Shown here one piece after another: positions 35,650-44,594 of a stretch of DNA of 64,000 bases. How positions within the stretch are numbered: the first letter of the stretch is position 1; every line of letters begins with the position of its first letter. This stretch comes from Alphaproteobacteria bacterium MedPE-SWcel (GTDB lineage Bacteria > Pseudomonadota > Alphaproteobacteria > Rhodobacterales > Rhodobacteraceae). Where the stretch lies: NCBI GenBank assembly GCA_001874255.1, contig MPDC01000018.1:20834-84833 (forward strand). Direction: 5' to 3'. The notes beneath the pieces were generated by a model that searched no databases, was not told the DNA's origin, and was given only the letters and a program-made list of their open reading frames with translations. The position numbers and the translations under genes are program-made.

Positions 35650-35688
35650 TGGTCATGTGCGTTGACCAATTCAGATCTCGGGAGATCT
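35650..35688. promoter_or_regulatory. Two inverted repeats upstream of the GntR gene (candidate operators)
   Basis: TGGTCA-N7-TGACCA at 35650-35668 and AGATCTC-GG-GAGATCT at 35673-35688 lie in the divergent spacer just before the GntR start. TGGTC/GACCA half-sites are known for FadR-like GntR proteins, although the 7-bp gap here is wider than usual. The second repeat overlaps the ribosome binding site (GGGAGATC), so it could mediate autorepression. Confidence 0.5.
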
Positions 35689-35691
35689 CCC

Positions 35692-36459
35692 ATGCCGTTT
35701 CAAAAAGTTCAGCCGGAAAAGCTCTCGGCCGCCGTGGTGCGCCAGATCGAAAAGCTGATCCTGCGTGGCATCCTGCGCCCGGGCGAGCGATTGCCCTCGG
35801 AGCGGGAACTCTCGGATCGGCTTGGCGTGTCCCGCCCCTCGTTGCGAGATGCGCTGACCGAGCTGCAAGGGCGCGGCCTGCTGGTCAGCCGCGCAGGATC
35901 CGGGGTTTTTGTCGCCGATGTGCTGGGATCGGCCTTTTCACCGGCGCTGATCCAGCTGTTTGCCAGCGATGACGAAGCGGTTTTTGACTATCTCTCCTTT
36001 CGCCGCGATCTGGAAGGGCTGGCGGCGGAACGCGCCGCCCGGTTCGCCTCGGATGCGGATCTGGAGGTCATTCAGGCGATCTTTGACAAGATGACCCATG
36101 CGGGTGATCCGGGCCAGTCCACTGACGCCGCCGAGCTTGATGCGCAATTCCACTCCGCGATACTGGAGGCGAGCCATAACGTGGTCATGCTGCATATGAT
36201 GCGGTCCATGTTCGACATGCTGCGCAAGGGGGTGTTCTACAACCGGCAGATCATGTTCCGCCAGCACACCACCTGCGAGGCGCTGCTGGAACAGCATCGC
36301 GCCATCAATGCAGCCCTTCAGGACCGCGATCCGCTGGCCGCACGGCAGGCGGTGGAGACCCACCTGGATTATGTCAAGAAAGCTCTGGAAGAGCAGATCC
36401 GGGCCGACCGCAATGCCGAGATCGCTGCCCAGCGATTGCAACATGAGCTGAACCGCTAG
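35692..36459 (+). CDS. GntR/FCD family transcriptional regulator (PdhR/LldR-like)
   Basis: A 255-aa repressor with an N-terminal winged helix: RPGERLPSERELSDRLGVSRPSLRDALTELQGRGLLVSR (residues about 27-65). A helical FCD effector domain follows, with the metal/ligand residues DAQFHSAILEASHN and LLEQHRAINAALQDRDPLAARQAVETHL. FCD proteins sense organic acids such as pyruvate or lactate. The ATG is preceded by GGGAG. It probably regulates itself and the divergent aminotransferase. Confidence 0.9.
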   Translation: MPFQKVQPEKLSAAVVRQIEKLILRGILRPGERLPSERELSDRLGVSRPSLRDALTELQGRGLLVSRAGSGVFVADVLGSAFSPALIQLFASDDEAVFDYLSFRRDLEGLAAERAARFASDADLEVIQAIFDKMTHAGDPGQSTDAAELDAQFHSAILEASHNVVMLHMMRSMFDMLRKGVFYNRQIMFRQHTTCEALLEQHRAINAALQDRDPLAARQAVETHLDYVKKALEEQIRADRNAEIAAQRLQHELNR

Positions 36460-36524
36460 GGGGATGCCGTCCGGCGAACGAGCAGACCCGGTCGCCCGCG
36501 TCTCCCCGGTCGCAGCTGGGAGCA

Positions 36525-37352
36525 TCACATTCCGATGCTGTCGATAAAGGCGCGTGTATTGGCGTTCAGCGCCGCAGTGAAAATCATCTCTGCACTGTCG
36601 ATTTCGACGATCCGCCCCTCTTCCATATAGGCCACCCGGTCTGCGACCTGCGCCGTCTCCGATAGGGTGGATGTGGCCAGAACCAGCGTATGGTCTGTCT
36701 TCAGGTCCTCAACCAGCCGGTTCAGGAGCTCCAGCTCCATCCGGTCAATCGATCCCGTCGGCCGGTCCAGCAACAGGATATCCGGCTTGATTGCCAGGCT
36801 GCGGGCGATGCACAACAGGCGCTGCTGATGGATCGGCAGATCGGTGCCGCGCTTGCGATGCAGCACGTCGCGCAGGTCCTCCCACAACAGGCATCGGCGC
36901 AATGTGGTCTCGACCAGCTCTGCCATTGAAGGTTTGTCCATGGCCACCCGATGCAGACGCGCGCCATAGGCGATATTGTCCCAGATCGACGTCGGGAAAG
37001 GGTTCGCGCGCTGGGGCACAAAGGCAATCATGCGGCGCACAGCCGGGAGGTCGCAGGCGCGGCCGTAGATATCCTGCTGCCCGTAGATCAGAGCGCCGCT
37101 TACCTCGACCCCACGGGTCTCGTCCAGCAGCCGGCACATCGCCCGCAACAGGGCAGTCTTGCCGGAGCCCGCGCGACCAATCAGGCCCAGAACCTCGCCC
37201 CGGCACAGATCAAAGGTCAGCTCCGACAAAAGCGCCTTCTGGCCGAGGGAAATGCTGAAATTCCGCAGCGCCATGACGGTCTCGTCTCCGGGAGCGGAAC
37301 CGCCAGGGCCGACAGACTTGGTTTGCTGATGGAAGGGGAGCGGATGGAACAT
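36525..37352 (-). CDS. PstB-like ABC ATPase with degenerate catalytic motifs
   Basis: A 275-aa protein whose closest recognisable relative is PstB, the phosphate-import ATPase: PFPTSIWDNIAYGARLH (119-134) and the Q-loop FVPQRANPFP are PstB-like. Walker A is intact (GRAGSGKTALL, 59-69). The signature LSGGQ is replaced by LPIHQQR (172-178), the Walker B Glu by Arg (LLLDRP, 193-198), and the H-loop His is absent (ATSTL, 226-230). No permease genes are adjacent. It probably binds but does not turn over ATP, suggesting a regulatory role, perhaps in phosphate sensing. ATG 37352 is preferred to the upstream TTG-type starts. Confidence 0.85.
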   Translation of the reverse strand: MFHPLPFHQQTKSVGPGGSAPGDETVMALRNFSISLGQKALLSELTFDLCRGEVLGLIGRAGSGKTALLRAMCRLLDETRGVEVSGALIYGQQDIYGRACDLPAVRRMIAFVPQRANPFPTSIWDNIAYGARLHRVAMDKPSMAELVETTLRRCLLWEDLRDVLHRKRGTDLPIHQQRLLCIARSLAIKPDILLLDRPTGSIDRMELELLNRLVEDLKTDHTLVLATSTLSETAQVADRVAYMEEGRIVEIDSAEMIFTAALNANTRAFIDSIGM

Positions 37353-37430
37353 AGTCGGGCAGCCTTGGGCATTATTGTTGTCCCTGCAGTCGCACAAGAG
37401 CGTTAATCGGTCACGTCGCAACGCAAAACT

Positions 37431-37458
37431 ATCATAAAAAATTCATGCACCCATGCAA
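37431..37458 (-). promoter_or_regulatory. Candidate sigma-70 promoter for the PstB-like gene
   Basis: On the minus strand TTGCAT and TATGAT are separated by 16 bp, about 75 bp before the PstB-like start and directly after the atp operon terminator. This is one of the few AT-rich promoters visible by eye. Confidence 0.45.
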
Positions 37459-37485
37459 AAGCCCCGGCGTTTCCACCGGGGCTTT
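37458..37485 (-). terminator. Intrinsic terminator of the F0 ATP synthase operon
   Basis: AAAGCCCCGG, an 8-nt loop and CCGGGGCTTT form a 10-bp stem. On the minus strand it ends in GGGGCTTTTGC, 26 bp after the atpF stop. Confidence 0.88.
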
Positions 37486-37511
37486 CGAGAAAGGTTCGAC
37501 GGGCAAGCAGC

Positions 37512-38069
37512 CTAGTGGAGCTTGGCGTCGACGTCCTGAATGGCCGCGTCGATCAGCTTGTTCGCTTCGGTCGCCGTCATCTGCTTTGAAATCACCTGAT
37601 CGGCGACCTCGATAGCGATGGTAATGGCACGATCGCGCACCTCTTTGACGGCGGTGGCCTCGGCAGAGGCGATCTGTTCCACCGCGGCAGCCATACGGCG
37701 CGCGATGGAGGCTTCGAGATCGGCCTTGGCCTGTTCGGCGGCCGCAGCGGCCTCGTCACGCGCATTGGCGACGATGCGTTCAGCCTGGGCCTGAACTTCC
37801 TGTTGCTTGCGCTCGTAGGAGGCCAGAAGTGTCTGCGCCTCCTCCCGAAGGGCCCGCGCCTCTTCCAGTTCCGACTTGATGCTTTCCGCACGTCCGTCGA
37901 GCTGTTTGCCAATCATGGATGGCACTTTGGCAGCGAGCAGGATGCCAACGAACAGCAGGAACGCGAGAATGACGACAAAGTCGGTGTTGCCGAGGTTGGC
38001 GCCACCACCGGCTGCGAAGGCAGGCGCGGCAGAAGCGAGGGTCAAAGCCAGTGCAAGAGTAACACGCAT
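37512..38069 (-). CDS. atpF: ATP synthase F0 subunit b
   Basis: Subunit b of the peripheral stalk joins F0 to F1. 185 aa. The N-terminus MRVTLALALTLASAAPAFA looks like a cleavable signal, then comes the membrane segment TDFVVILAFLLFVGILLAA (about 30-48) and a long Ala/Glu-rich dimerising helix. ATG 38069 is used instead of the track start within the b' gene. It is the last gene of atpI-B-E-F'-F and is separated from b' by 4 bp; paired b/b' genes are typical of photosynthetic and related alphaproteobacteria. Confidence 0.94.
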   Translation of the reverse strand: MRVTLALALTLASAAPAFAAGGGANLGNTDFVVILAFLLFVGILLAAKVPSMIGKQLDGRAESIKSELEEARALREEAQTLLASYERKQQEVQAQAERIVANARDEAAAAAEQAKADLEASIARRMAAAVEQIASAEATAVKEVRDRAITIAIEVADQVISKQMTATEANKLIDAAIQDVDAKLH

Positions 38070-38073
38070 GATC

Positions 38074-38640
38074 TCAGCCCTCCGTCCGTTCGGCGACCGC
38101 AGCCGCAATGGTTTTCGCATCGTCCTTGCCGCCCAGCGCCGCAATCAGCGCAGAAGCAGTGTCGGACGCGACGATTTTGACGCTATCCAGAGCAGAGGCC
38201 CGGATTTCGGCAATGGCGGCCTCGGATTCTGCTGCCTTGGCAGAGATTTCCACGTCCGCTTTGGCGATCGCCTCATCAACACCGGCCTGAATTTCGGCGC
38301 GGGTTTCAATGGCAATACGCTGTGCCTCGGCACGGGCATCCGCCAGCGCCTTGTTATAAGCGTTTTCGGCCTCTTGTGCCTTGGCTTTCAGATCTTCAGC
38401 CGCGGCGAGGTCGTTGGTGATGGTGCCCTGGCGCTCGTTCAGGATCGCTGCGATACGAGGCAGCGCAACGCGCGACAGGATCATGTAGATCACGACAAGC
38501 GTGACCAGAAGCCAGAAGATCTGGTTTCCGTAGGTCGAGAAGTCCAGCTGCGGCATGCCCGAAGAACCGTGGGCAGCATCTGCTGCACCATGCGCCGCGT
38601 CGGCAGCTCCATGACCTGCGTCATGCGTATTGGTTGCCAT
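38074..38640 (-). CDS. atpG: ATP synthase F0 subunit b'
   Basis: The b' subunit (often annotated AtpF2 or AtpG in this lineage) forms a heterodimeric stator with b. 188 aa. An Ala/His-rich leader (residues 1-30, with two AADAAHG repeats) is followed by a membrane segment [20 protein letters not shown] and an amphipathic helix to the C-terminus. It sits between atpE and atpF. The gene name varies between genomes. Confidence 0.92.
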   Translation of the reverse strand: MATNTHDAGHGAADAAHGAADAAHGSSGMPQLDFSTYGNQIFWLLVTLVVIYMILSRVALPRIAAILNERQGTITNDLAAAEDLKAKAQEAENAYNKALADARAEAQRIAIETRAEIQAGVDEAIAKADVEISAKAAESEAAIAEIRASALDSVKIVASDTASALIAALGGKDDAKTIAAAVAERTEG

Positions 38641-38726
38641 GTCGTCCTCCTATGGAACTTGCCGTTACACCGGGCGGGGCACAGATCGCGCACCGCCCGG
38701 CCGTAAGGAAAAAGCTTCCGAAGGTC

Positions 38727-38951
38727 TTAGACGGCGAACATCAGCAGCAGAGCAACCAGGAACGAGAAGATGCCCAGAGCTTCTGCGAATGCGATGCCGA
38801 TGAAGAGGGTTGCGGTCTGGGATGCAGCCGCAGAGGGGTTGCGCAGCGCGCCTGCCAGGAAGTTAGCAGCAACGTTGCCAACACCCAGAGCAGCAATACC
38901 AGTACCCATGCCAGCCAGGCCAGCGCCGATGTATGCGAGATCGCCTTCCAT
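38727..38951 (-). CDS. atpE: ATP synthase F0 subunit c
   Basis: The proteolipid ring subunit, 74 aa with two helices. Helix 1 is [24 protein letters not shown]; helix 2 contains the proton-binding Glu in [22 protein letters not shown]. The Gln/Thr pattern around the Glu does not show the classic sodium-binding set, so proton coupling is likely. The codon use is strongly biased, as expected for a highly expressed gene. Confidence 0.97.
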   Translation of the reverse strand: MEGDLAYIGAGLAGMGTGIAALGVGNVAANFLAGALRNPSAAASQTATLFIGIAFAEALGIFSFLVALLLMFAV

Positions 38952-39019
38952 GATAGTATCTCCTTACGATTTGGAAGTTGCAGATTGGTAGTTCAGACCA
39001 GCAGTCCGTGCGGGGTTTA

Positions 39020-39823
39020 TCAGTGCGACGGGTGCAGCGCGTCCTTGAGATAGACGCAGGTCAGAATGGTGAACACGTAGGCCTGAATGAAGGCCACGAG
39101 AACCTCGAGCGCGTAGAAGGCGCTGATGGCGAAGATCGGCAGGAAGGAGGCGAAACCGAGCGCCCCTGCAAAGCCTGCGAAAACCTTGAGAACCGCGTGG
39201 CCCGCCATGATGTTGCCCGCCAGACGAATGCAGAGGCTCACGGGGCGCACGAAGTATGAAATCACCTCGATCAGGGCCAGGACCGGACGCAGAGCCAGCG
39301 GCGCGGAGCTCACCCAGAACAGGCCGAGGAACTTGGCACCGTGCAGCACGAAGCCGGTCACGGTGATGGCGACGAAGACCAAGACCGCCAGCACGCCGGT
39401 CACGGCGAAATGCGAGGTAGTGGTGAAGCTCATCGGGATCAGGCCGAGGAAGTTGGCCGTGACGATGAACATGAACAGCGTCATGATATAGGGGAAGAAC
39501 TTGACGGCGTCCTTGCCGGCGACATCCTCGACCATCTTGTAGATGAACCCATAGGCCAGTTCGGCCACGGATTGGGCGCGGGAGGGGACGATGCCGCGGT
39601 TGGCGGAGCCAAGCACCAGCAGAACGAAGATCGCGCCGATGGCCAGGAACATCCACAGGGTCACGTTGGTGGGCGTGTACCAGGCCACGTGATCGCCGCC
39701 AAACAGCGCCTCGACCGTGAACTGATCCATCGGATGGATGGCCAGACCCGCATGTTCCGGGGCGAACAACACACCCGATACAACAACCAGAGCCAGAGCT
39801 ACGTAAAAGACCAGTTTGCCCAT
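39020..39823 (-). CDS. atpB: ATP synthase F0 subunit a
   Basis: Subunit a forms the proton half-channels beside the c-ring. 267 aa. The essential Arg is in [16 protein letters not shown] (near residue 205), and the last helices end with [22 protein letters not shown]. An N-terminal membrane segment may be signal-like. ATG 39823 ([13 protein letters not shown]) has GGAGAAG upstream; the track's 14 extra codons are rejected. It follows atpI by 38 bp. Confidence 0.96.
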   Translation of the reverse strand: MGKLVFYVALALVVVSGVLFAPEHAGLAIHPMDQFTVEALFGGDHVAWYTPTNVTLWMFLAIGAIFVLLVLGSANRGIVPSRAQSVAELAYGFIYKMVEDVAGKDAVKFFPYIMTLFMFIVTANFLGLIPMSFTTTSHFAVTGVLAVLVFVAITVTGFVLHGAKFLGLFWVSSAPLALRPVLALIEVISYFVRPVSLCIRLAGNIMAGHAVLKVFAGFAGALGFASFLPIFAISAFYALEVLVAFIQAYVFTILTCVYLKDALHPSH

Positions 39824-39861
39824 CGTTCCGCTTCTCCTGTCGCCGGGCCAGGGCCCGGCAT

Positions 39862-40212
39862 TCATGCGTCTTTGTCAGCCTTGGCGTGTTTTTCCGCCTC
39901 GGCCATTTGCTTGTCCTGGATCTCGCCTGCGCTGCGGAGCATCACTTTCACCCCGGCGGCCAGACCCAGCATTATAAACAGCACCATGAAGATGGGCATC
40001 GTCCCCAAAAGGACATCCAACCCGTATCCGATGCCGAGGCCGATCACGAGACCGGCCACCAATTCCGTCACCATTCGCCAGGCCTGATTGGCCATCGAAT
40101 AATGTTCATCCGCGCGGGGCGCCGGCTCCTCATGCGCCTGTTTGGCGGCAGCCAGCTTTTCCTCCAGCTGCGCCATGCGCTGCTTTTGGTCGTCGTCGAT
40201 CAACGGACGCAT
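39862..40212 (-). CDS. atpI: ATP synthase accessory protein AtpI
   Basis: AtpI assists c-ring assembly or Mg import and usually heads atp operons. 116 aa with a charged N-terminal coiled region ([20 protein letters not shown]), then two hydrophobic helices ([21 protein letters not shown] and [21 protein letters not shown]) matching the AtpI/F0F1-ATPase gene 1 family. Start ATG 40212 ([13 protein letters not shown]). The operon promoter should be in the 168 bp upstream. Confidence 0.9.
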   Translation of the reverse strand: MRPLIDDDQKQRMAQLEEKLAAAKQAHEEPAPRADEHYSMANQAWRMVTELVAGLVIGLGIGYGLDVLLGTMPIFMVLFIMLGLAAGVKVMLRSAGEIQDKQMAEAEKHAKADKDA

Positions 40213-40380
40213 CCTCACACGAAATCTGAGGCTGTTGCTAAGCGGTCCCCCGCTTAGAGTCAATTGCGCATATCCTCGACCGGGAAATTGATATTGTTGT
40301 TTGTTTTCAATACCAACACCAGCCGCCGCCCGGCCAACGGGTTTTGGGGCGCGAGGCGCATTCGGGTGCAATTGCGATAT

Positions 40381-41292
40381 TCAACCATTCGGTTGATCTT
40401 GAAATCCAGCCCTCCGACCGCGGCGCCGAAACAGCCTGCCATCGATCAGCAGCAGGCCGAGAAGGATGGCGAACAGCCCCGCAAGGTGACTGACCGCCAG
40501 CTCTTCGCCGAGGACCATCACCCCAAGTGTCAGCGCCGATGTCGGCGCAATCAGGGTCGGCAGCGTGATATTCGTCGGGCCGACCTTTGGCAGCACCCAG
40601 TAAAAGACGATGAACGCGGCTGAGGTCAGCACGAGCCCGATCACCAGCAAGGCGCCCCAGACCGCAGCACTGGGTCTGCCGGGAAGACCTTCGGCCCACA
40701 GCGCCAGGGGCAACACGCAGAGGGTCGCGCCGGTCAGCGCCCAGGTCACCAGCACCACCGGCTCCAGATCCCGGAACTGGCGGGCGAGATTGACCGAAAG
40801 CGCATAGCACATTGGCGCCCCGAGGGTGACCAGAACCGCCCAGACCCGAGAGGGGTCGCCGTTCTGCAGGATCGGCAGCGACAGGATGACGATACCGCAC
40901 AGGCCCGCCGCTACGCCGAGACTCTTGAGCCATGTGGCGCGCTCGCCTCCGGGCCAGAAATGGGTGACCAGAACCGCGAGCGCAGGCGTGCAGGCGTTGA
41001 CGATCCCCGCGACGCCACTGGCGATATGCTGTTGGCCGATGGCATAGCAGGAAAACGGGATGGCGTAGCTCAGGGCGCCAAACCCGGCCAGCATCGCGAT
41101 CCGCGCGGGCGGCAGGCGCCAGTCGCGCCCACGCGCGAGGAGGAAAACCCAGCACCCGACCGCGCCGAATCCGACCCGCCCCGTTGCAATCCAGAGCGGC
41201 CCCAGTTCGCGCAGCAGCACCGCATTGAACATGAACGACATCCCCCAGCCGATGCCGAGGGTGATGATGATTGCCCAATACCGCAGTGCCAT
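40381..41292 (-). CDS. EamA/DMT family transporter
   Basis: A 303-aa inner-membrane protein with about ten hydrophobic helices in two EamA repeats, typical of drug/metabolite transporters (RhtA/YdcZ-like exporters). The N-terminal helix with LGIGWGMSFMFNAVLLRELGPLW and the C-terminal LIAPTSALTLGVMVLGEEL are usual family blocks. Substrate unknown. It diverges from an ArsR regulator across 86 bp, which may control it. Confidence 0.88.
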   Translation of the reverse strand: MALRYWAIIITLGIGWGMSFMFNAVLLRELGPLWIATGRVGFGAVGCWVFLLARGRDWRLPPARIAMLAGFGALSYAIPFSCYAIGQQHIASGVAGIVNACTPALAVLVTHFWPGGERATWLKSLGVAAGLCGIVILSLPILQNGDPSRVWAVLVTLGAPMCYALSVNLARQFRDLEPVVLVTWALTGATLCVLPLALWAEGLPGRPSAAVWGALLVIGLVLTSAAFIVFYWVLPKVGPTNITLPTLIAPTSALTLGVMVLGEELAVSHLAGLFAILLGLLLIDGRLFRRRGRRAGFQDQPNG

Positions 41293-41378
41293 GCCAAGCC
41301 GCTCCTGTCTGATTGCGGCATGTGTGACAGGTTGTTCGGGATTGTCGACCCGATTTCTGCGGTTTAGGACTGTCCCCC

Positions 41379-41720
41379 ATGAGCGACACTCTCGACACTG
41401 TTTTTGCGGCCCTTGCCGATCCGACCCGGCGGGCGATCCTGACCATGCTGTTGGAAGACGACATGGCCGTCACCGATGTGGCCGACCCCTTTGACATGTC
41501 GCTGGCGGCGATCTCGAAACATCTGGTGATCCTGTCGCGTGCCGGGCTGATCGCGCAGGAGAAACGCGGGCGGGTCAAATGGTGCAAACTGCAGCCCGAC
41601 GCCCTGCGGGCCGCATCGGTCTGGATGCAGGGATTTGGCCAGTTCGAGCCGGTGAACCTCGATGCATTCGAGCGGTTTCTGGAAAGCGAACTCGCAGCGC
41701 CCCCGCCGGATGAGACCTAG
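41379..41720 (+). CDS. ArsR family transcriptional regulator
   Basis: A 113-aa winged-helix repressor: ALADPTRRAILTMLLEDDMAVTDVADPFDMSLAAISKHLVILSRAGLI covers the ArsR DNA-binding domain. The metal-binding ELCVCDL motif of ArsR/SmtB is not present (MAVTDVADP instead), so it probably senses something other than metal or works with a partner, like the SdpR/YdfF-type ArsR members. It is divergent from the EamA transporter. Its stop shares the CTAG at 41717-41720 with the convergent transglutaminase-like gene. Confidence 0.9.
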   Translation: MSDTLDTVFAALADPTRRAILTMLLEDDMAVTDVADPFDMSLAAISKHLVILSRAGLIAQEKRGRVKWCKLQPDALRAASVWMQGFGQFEPVNLDAFERFLESELAAPPPDET

Positions 41721-42556
41721 CGCGCCGCCGCCCGCAGGGTTTCATACCCGCTGAGGCGGATCTCAAGCCCCGCGACCTCGGTCAGCGTGCCGTCGACGAA
41801 ACCCATCGGCGGCCCCATCAGTTTCACATCCCGCAGGCCCAGTTCGGGCAGCGTCCAGCCCATGGAATGCGCCAGCGGCAATCGCACGCCCGGACGCGGG
41901 TTGAGCCCGGGCGCAACGTCGCGACGCCCCATCTTGAGGAAATGCGCGATGTCCCATTCCTCGCAGAGACCCTCATGCCGGGTCACCACCCAGCAATGGC
42001 CATCCTCTGCCCAGCTGCGTTTCTCTTCCGGCACGAAAACGCCGTAGACATAGCCTGCCTCATAGCCCGCCGCACGCAGTGCCGCGATCAGATAGGCGTT
42101 GATATCCACGCAGGAGCCCTGCTCCATGCTGCAGAGCTGAGGCATCTCGTCGGTCTCGTCGTAGAACCTCGTTTCCGGATGCCCGTAGTCAAAGATCCCC
42201 GCCACATGGGACACGATGGACTGCAACCCGGCCCGACCGCCGCCTGCGGCCTCGGCAATGGCGCGCGTTTCTCCGGCCAGGGCGGCGGCACTGCGGGTGA
42301 ACCGGCTGTCGCGCGGGGCAAACATCCCCTCCGGGTACTGCGGGCCAGACGTGGCATAGCGCAGCCGGACCTCGACGCGCTCCGCCTCCGGCAGCAGCAC
42401 CATCACATGCTGGGCCAGTGTCGGCTCCGCCACCAGCCGCAGCCGCGCGCCAGTGACCTCGGCTGCGATGGGGGCCGCATGCGGTGTCGCCACGCCGGGG
42501 GCAAGAACGACCTCCGTGCCGGGGGTCGCGTCAAAGGAAAAAGACAATTCGATCAT
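41717..42556 (-). CDS. Transglutaminase-like domain protein
   Basis: A 279-aa protein with a cysteine-protease-like transglutaminase core. The catalytic triad is visible as EQGSCVDINAYLIAALRAAGYEA (Cys near residue 149), DGHCWVVTRHEGL (His) and EEWDIAHFLKMG (Asp). An N-terminal beta domain (residues 1-100) resembles the bacterial transglutaminase N-terminal module. In bacteria such proteins are thought to be peptidases rather than cross-linkers. Substrate unknown. Confidence 0.88.
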   Translation of the reverse strand: MIELSFSFDATPGTEVVLAPGVATPHAAPIAAEVTGARLRLVAEPTLAQHVMVLLPEAERVEVRLRYATSGPQYPEGMFAPRDSRFTRSAAALAGETRAIAEAAGGGRAGLQSIVSHVAGIFDYGHPETRFYDETDEMPQLCSMEQGSCVDINAYLIAALRAAGYEAGYVYGVFVPEEKRSWAEDGHCWVVTRHEGLCEEWDIAHFLKMGRRDVAPGLNPRPGVRLPLAHSMGWTLPELGLRDVKLMGPPMGFVDGTLTEVAGLEIRLSGYETLRAAAR

Positions 42557-42607
42557 GGGGTCACCTCACGTCTGATCGGGGCAGGCCTACGCGGCGCAGA
42601 TGACAGT

Positions 42608-43534
42608 TCAGTGACGGCCTTCGTCCTTCAGCAGAAGCAACAGGGCGACGATGGTCAGCGCAATGCCCAGCAGGATCAATCCGGTGGGCCAGCCCCGCCC
42701 CAGCGCGATTTCCCACAGGATGACCCATGTCGGCACCAGATAGGTATAGGCCATCACCTTGGCCGAGGGCAGGCGCAGCGTCGCGAATTGCAGCAGCACA
42801 AAGGTAAAGGCCGATGCGCAGAACGACAGATAGAACAACCCGATCCAGACAATCGGCTTCAACCCGGTCCAATCCGTCGCCCGCAGATCCCGCCAGCCGA
42901 ATACGATCAGCACCATCGCCCCCGCCACCAGCATGCCAAAGGTGAAAACCAGCGCAGGCTCTCCGCGGTTCAACTTGCGCACCAACGGCGTATAGAGCGC
43001 ATGGGCCACGCAGCCGACGAAATAGATCACCTCGCCCCGGCCAAGCTCGAACGCCAGCATCGCCGAGAGGTCGGCCCGGAAGATCACCCAGATTGCTCCG
43101 GCCCCGCCGATGGCCAGCGCCAGCGCCATGCGGGGCGTCGTCACCTGTCGCAACAGCAGCCAGCCGAAAACGCCGCTGAGGGCGGGCGTCAGGGTGAAGA
43201 CCGCGGCCGCGCTGATGGGAGCGGCGGTCTGCAGCCCATAGAACATCAACACAAAATAGACCGCAAAGACCCCGCCCAGGATCAGATACCGCCACGGCGC
43301 GACAAAATACCTGCGCCGCAGTCCGGGACCGAGCGCCGACGCCGCCCCGATCAACACCCCCGCGAGAACAAACCGGGCCGCATTCAGGGCCGCCGGGGTG
43401 ATCTCGTTGGCCACCATCGCCCCGAGCGAGAAAGATCCCGCCACCAGCGCTGAAAAGGCCAGCATTGCAAGGTGCCCCTTGTGGTCCGCGCCCAGGGACA
43501 ACCGGGCCCGGGCGGAGCGGGCGTTGGTGGGCAT
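42608..43534 (-). CDS. EamA/DMT family transporter, second copy
   Basis: A 308-aa ten-helix exporter-like protein with two EamA repeats (NAARFVLAGVLIGAA and KVMAYTYLVPTWVILWEIALG). It is only distantly similar to the transporter at 40381. ATG 43534 (MPTNARSARARLSLG) overlaps the LysR stop by one base (TAA on the minus strand at 43534-43536), so it is likely co-transcribed with the LysR gene. The track's longer start inside lysR is rejected. Substrate unknown. Confidence 0.87.
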   Translation of the reverse strand: MPTNARSARARLSLGADHKGHLAMLAFSALVAGSFSLGAMVANEITPAALNAARFVLAGVLIGAASALGPGLRRRYFVAPWRYLILGGVFAVYFVLMFYGLQTAAPISAAAVFTLTPALSGVFGWLLLRQVTTPRMALALAIGGAGAIWVIFRADLSAMLAFELGRGEVIYFVGCVAHALYTPLVRKLNRGEPALVFTFGMLVAGAMVLIVFGWRDLRATDWTGLKPIVWIGLFYLSFCASAFTFVLLQFATLRLPSAKVMAYTYLVPTWVILWEIALGRGWPTGLILLGIALTIVALLLLLKDEGRH

Positions 43535-44412
43535 TATTGCGGCCAGTCCCGGGCCCTTTCCTTCAGGAACCGCACGAAGCTCTGCACCTTGTTGGTGCGG
43601 TGCAGGTCCACATGGGTCACCAGCCAGATCCGGCCGGACCATTCGTCCATCGGCGCCATCATCTGCACCAGATCCGAACTGCACGCGGCCTCCCACAGGG
43701 AGATGAAGCCGATCCCCGCACCGGAATGAATGGCCTGATGCCCGGCCACGGTATCCGAGCAGCGGAAAATGATGTTGTCGGCAGGGACATGCGCGCGCAG
43801 CCAGCGCTCAAACGGGGCGCGGGTGTTTTCATTGTCGCTGGCGACAAACCGGTGGTTCACCATGTCCTCGATCCCCTTCAGCTCCCCGTGGCGCTCCACA
43901 TAATCGCGGGAGGCGTAGAGCGCGAGCCGCTGACCAAGGAAGGGCTGCACCACATTGTCCGGCTGTTCCGGTGCGGCGCCGGCGCGCAGGGCCACATGGG
44001 CCTCGCCATATTCCAGCCGGAACAGCCGCTCCCCCGTCAGGTAGCGGATCACAAGCTCCGGATGCATCCTTTGGAAATCCGCCAGCGCCGGTGCCAGCAT
44101 CGGCGCCATCGACGACAGCGACGTCACGACCAGCTCGCCCGAGACCTCATCGCCCTGCCCCTTGAGCCGCCCCACCAGCTGACTGAACTGGTCATCCGTG
44201 GCCTGCGCCACCCGCAACAGATCGAGACCGGCCTCGGTCGGGGTGTAGCCACGGGCGTGGCGCTGAAACAGCTTCACCCCCAGCTTGGCCTCGATCGCAT
44301 CAATATGACGGATCACCGTCGCATGGTGCACGCCTAGAACTTCTGCGGCGCCACTCACCGTGCCCAGCCGCGCAACCTGATAGGCGGTGCGCACCTCATC
44401 CCAATTTTCCAA
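43534..44412 (-). CDS. LysR family transcriptional regulator
   Basis: A regulator of about 292 aa with an N-terminal HTH: VRTAYQVARLGTVSGAAEVLGVHHATVIRHIDAIEAKLGVKLF (residues about 6-48), and a periplasmic-binding-like effector domain. No ATG fits; TTG 44412 gives MENWDEVRTAY, which matches the usual family start, while the track start TTG 44466 adds an implausible N-terminus. It diverges from azoR with a palindrome in the shared spacer and probably controls it. Confidence 0.85.
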   Translation of the reverse strand: MENWDEVRTAYQVARLGTVSGAAEVLGVHHATVIRHIDAIEAKLGVKLFQRHARGYTPTEAGLDLLRVAQATDDQFSQLVGRLKGQGDEVSGELVVTSLSSMAPMLAPALADFQRMHPELVIRYLTGERLFRLEYGEAHVALRAGAAPEQPDNVVQPFLGQRLALYASRDYVERHGELKGIEDMVNHRFVASDNENTRAPFERWLRAHVPADNIIFRCSDTVAGHQAIHSGAGIGFISLWEAACSSDLVQMMAPMDEWSGRIWLVTHVDLHRTNKVQSFVRFLKERARDWPQ

Positions 44413-44477
44413 CCTGACCCCCGTCCTGACCCCAGTCGCGACACTCTGCGCGTAAATGCACAACACCTGTTGAATAT

Positions 44478-44488
44478 CACAAATTGTG
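44478..44488. promoter_or_regulatory. Candidate LysR binding palindrome
   Basis: CACAA-A-TTGTG is a perfect short dyad within TATCACAAATTGTGTT, in the 182-bp AT-richer spacer between lysR and azoR. Its position fits a LysR-type activator site. Confidence 0.5.
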
Positions 44489-44594
44489 TTCGCGGATGCA
44501 AATACTCATTCTTTCTATCGAAACACGCAGATCTCTTCCGCAAGCCGCAAACACACGCACCAATACACATTCTCCAGACACAAGGACCAAAACA

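Noticed and set aside
41867-43453. 528-aa plus-strand ORF opposite the transglutaminase-like and EamA genes
   Set aside because: Shadow with Gln/Arg/His-rich, domain-free translation.
42608-43696. Longer 362-aa version of the second EamA transporter
   Set aside because: The additional N-terminus overlaps the end of lysR antiframe; ATG 43534 gives the normal family length.
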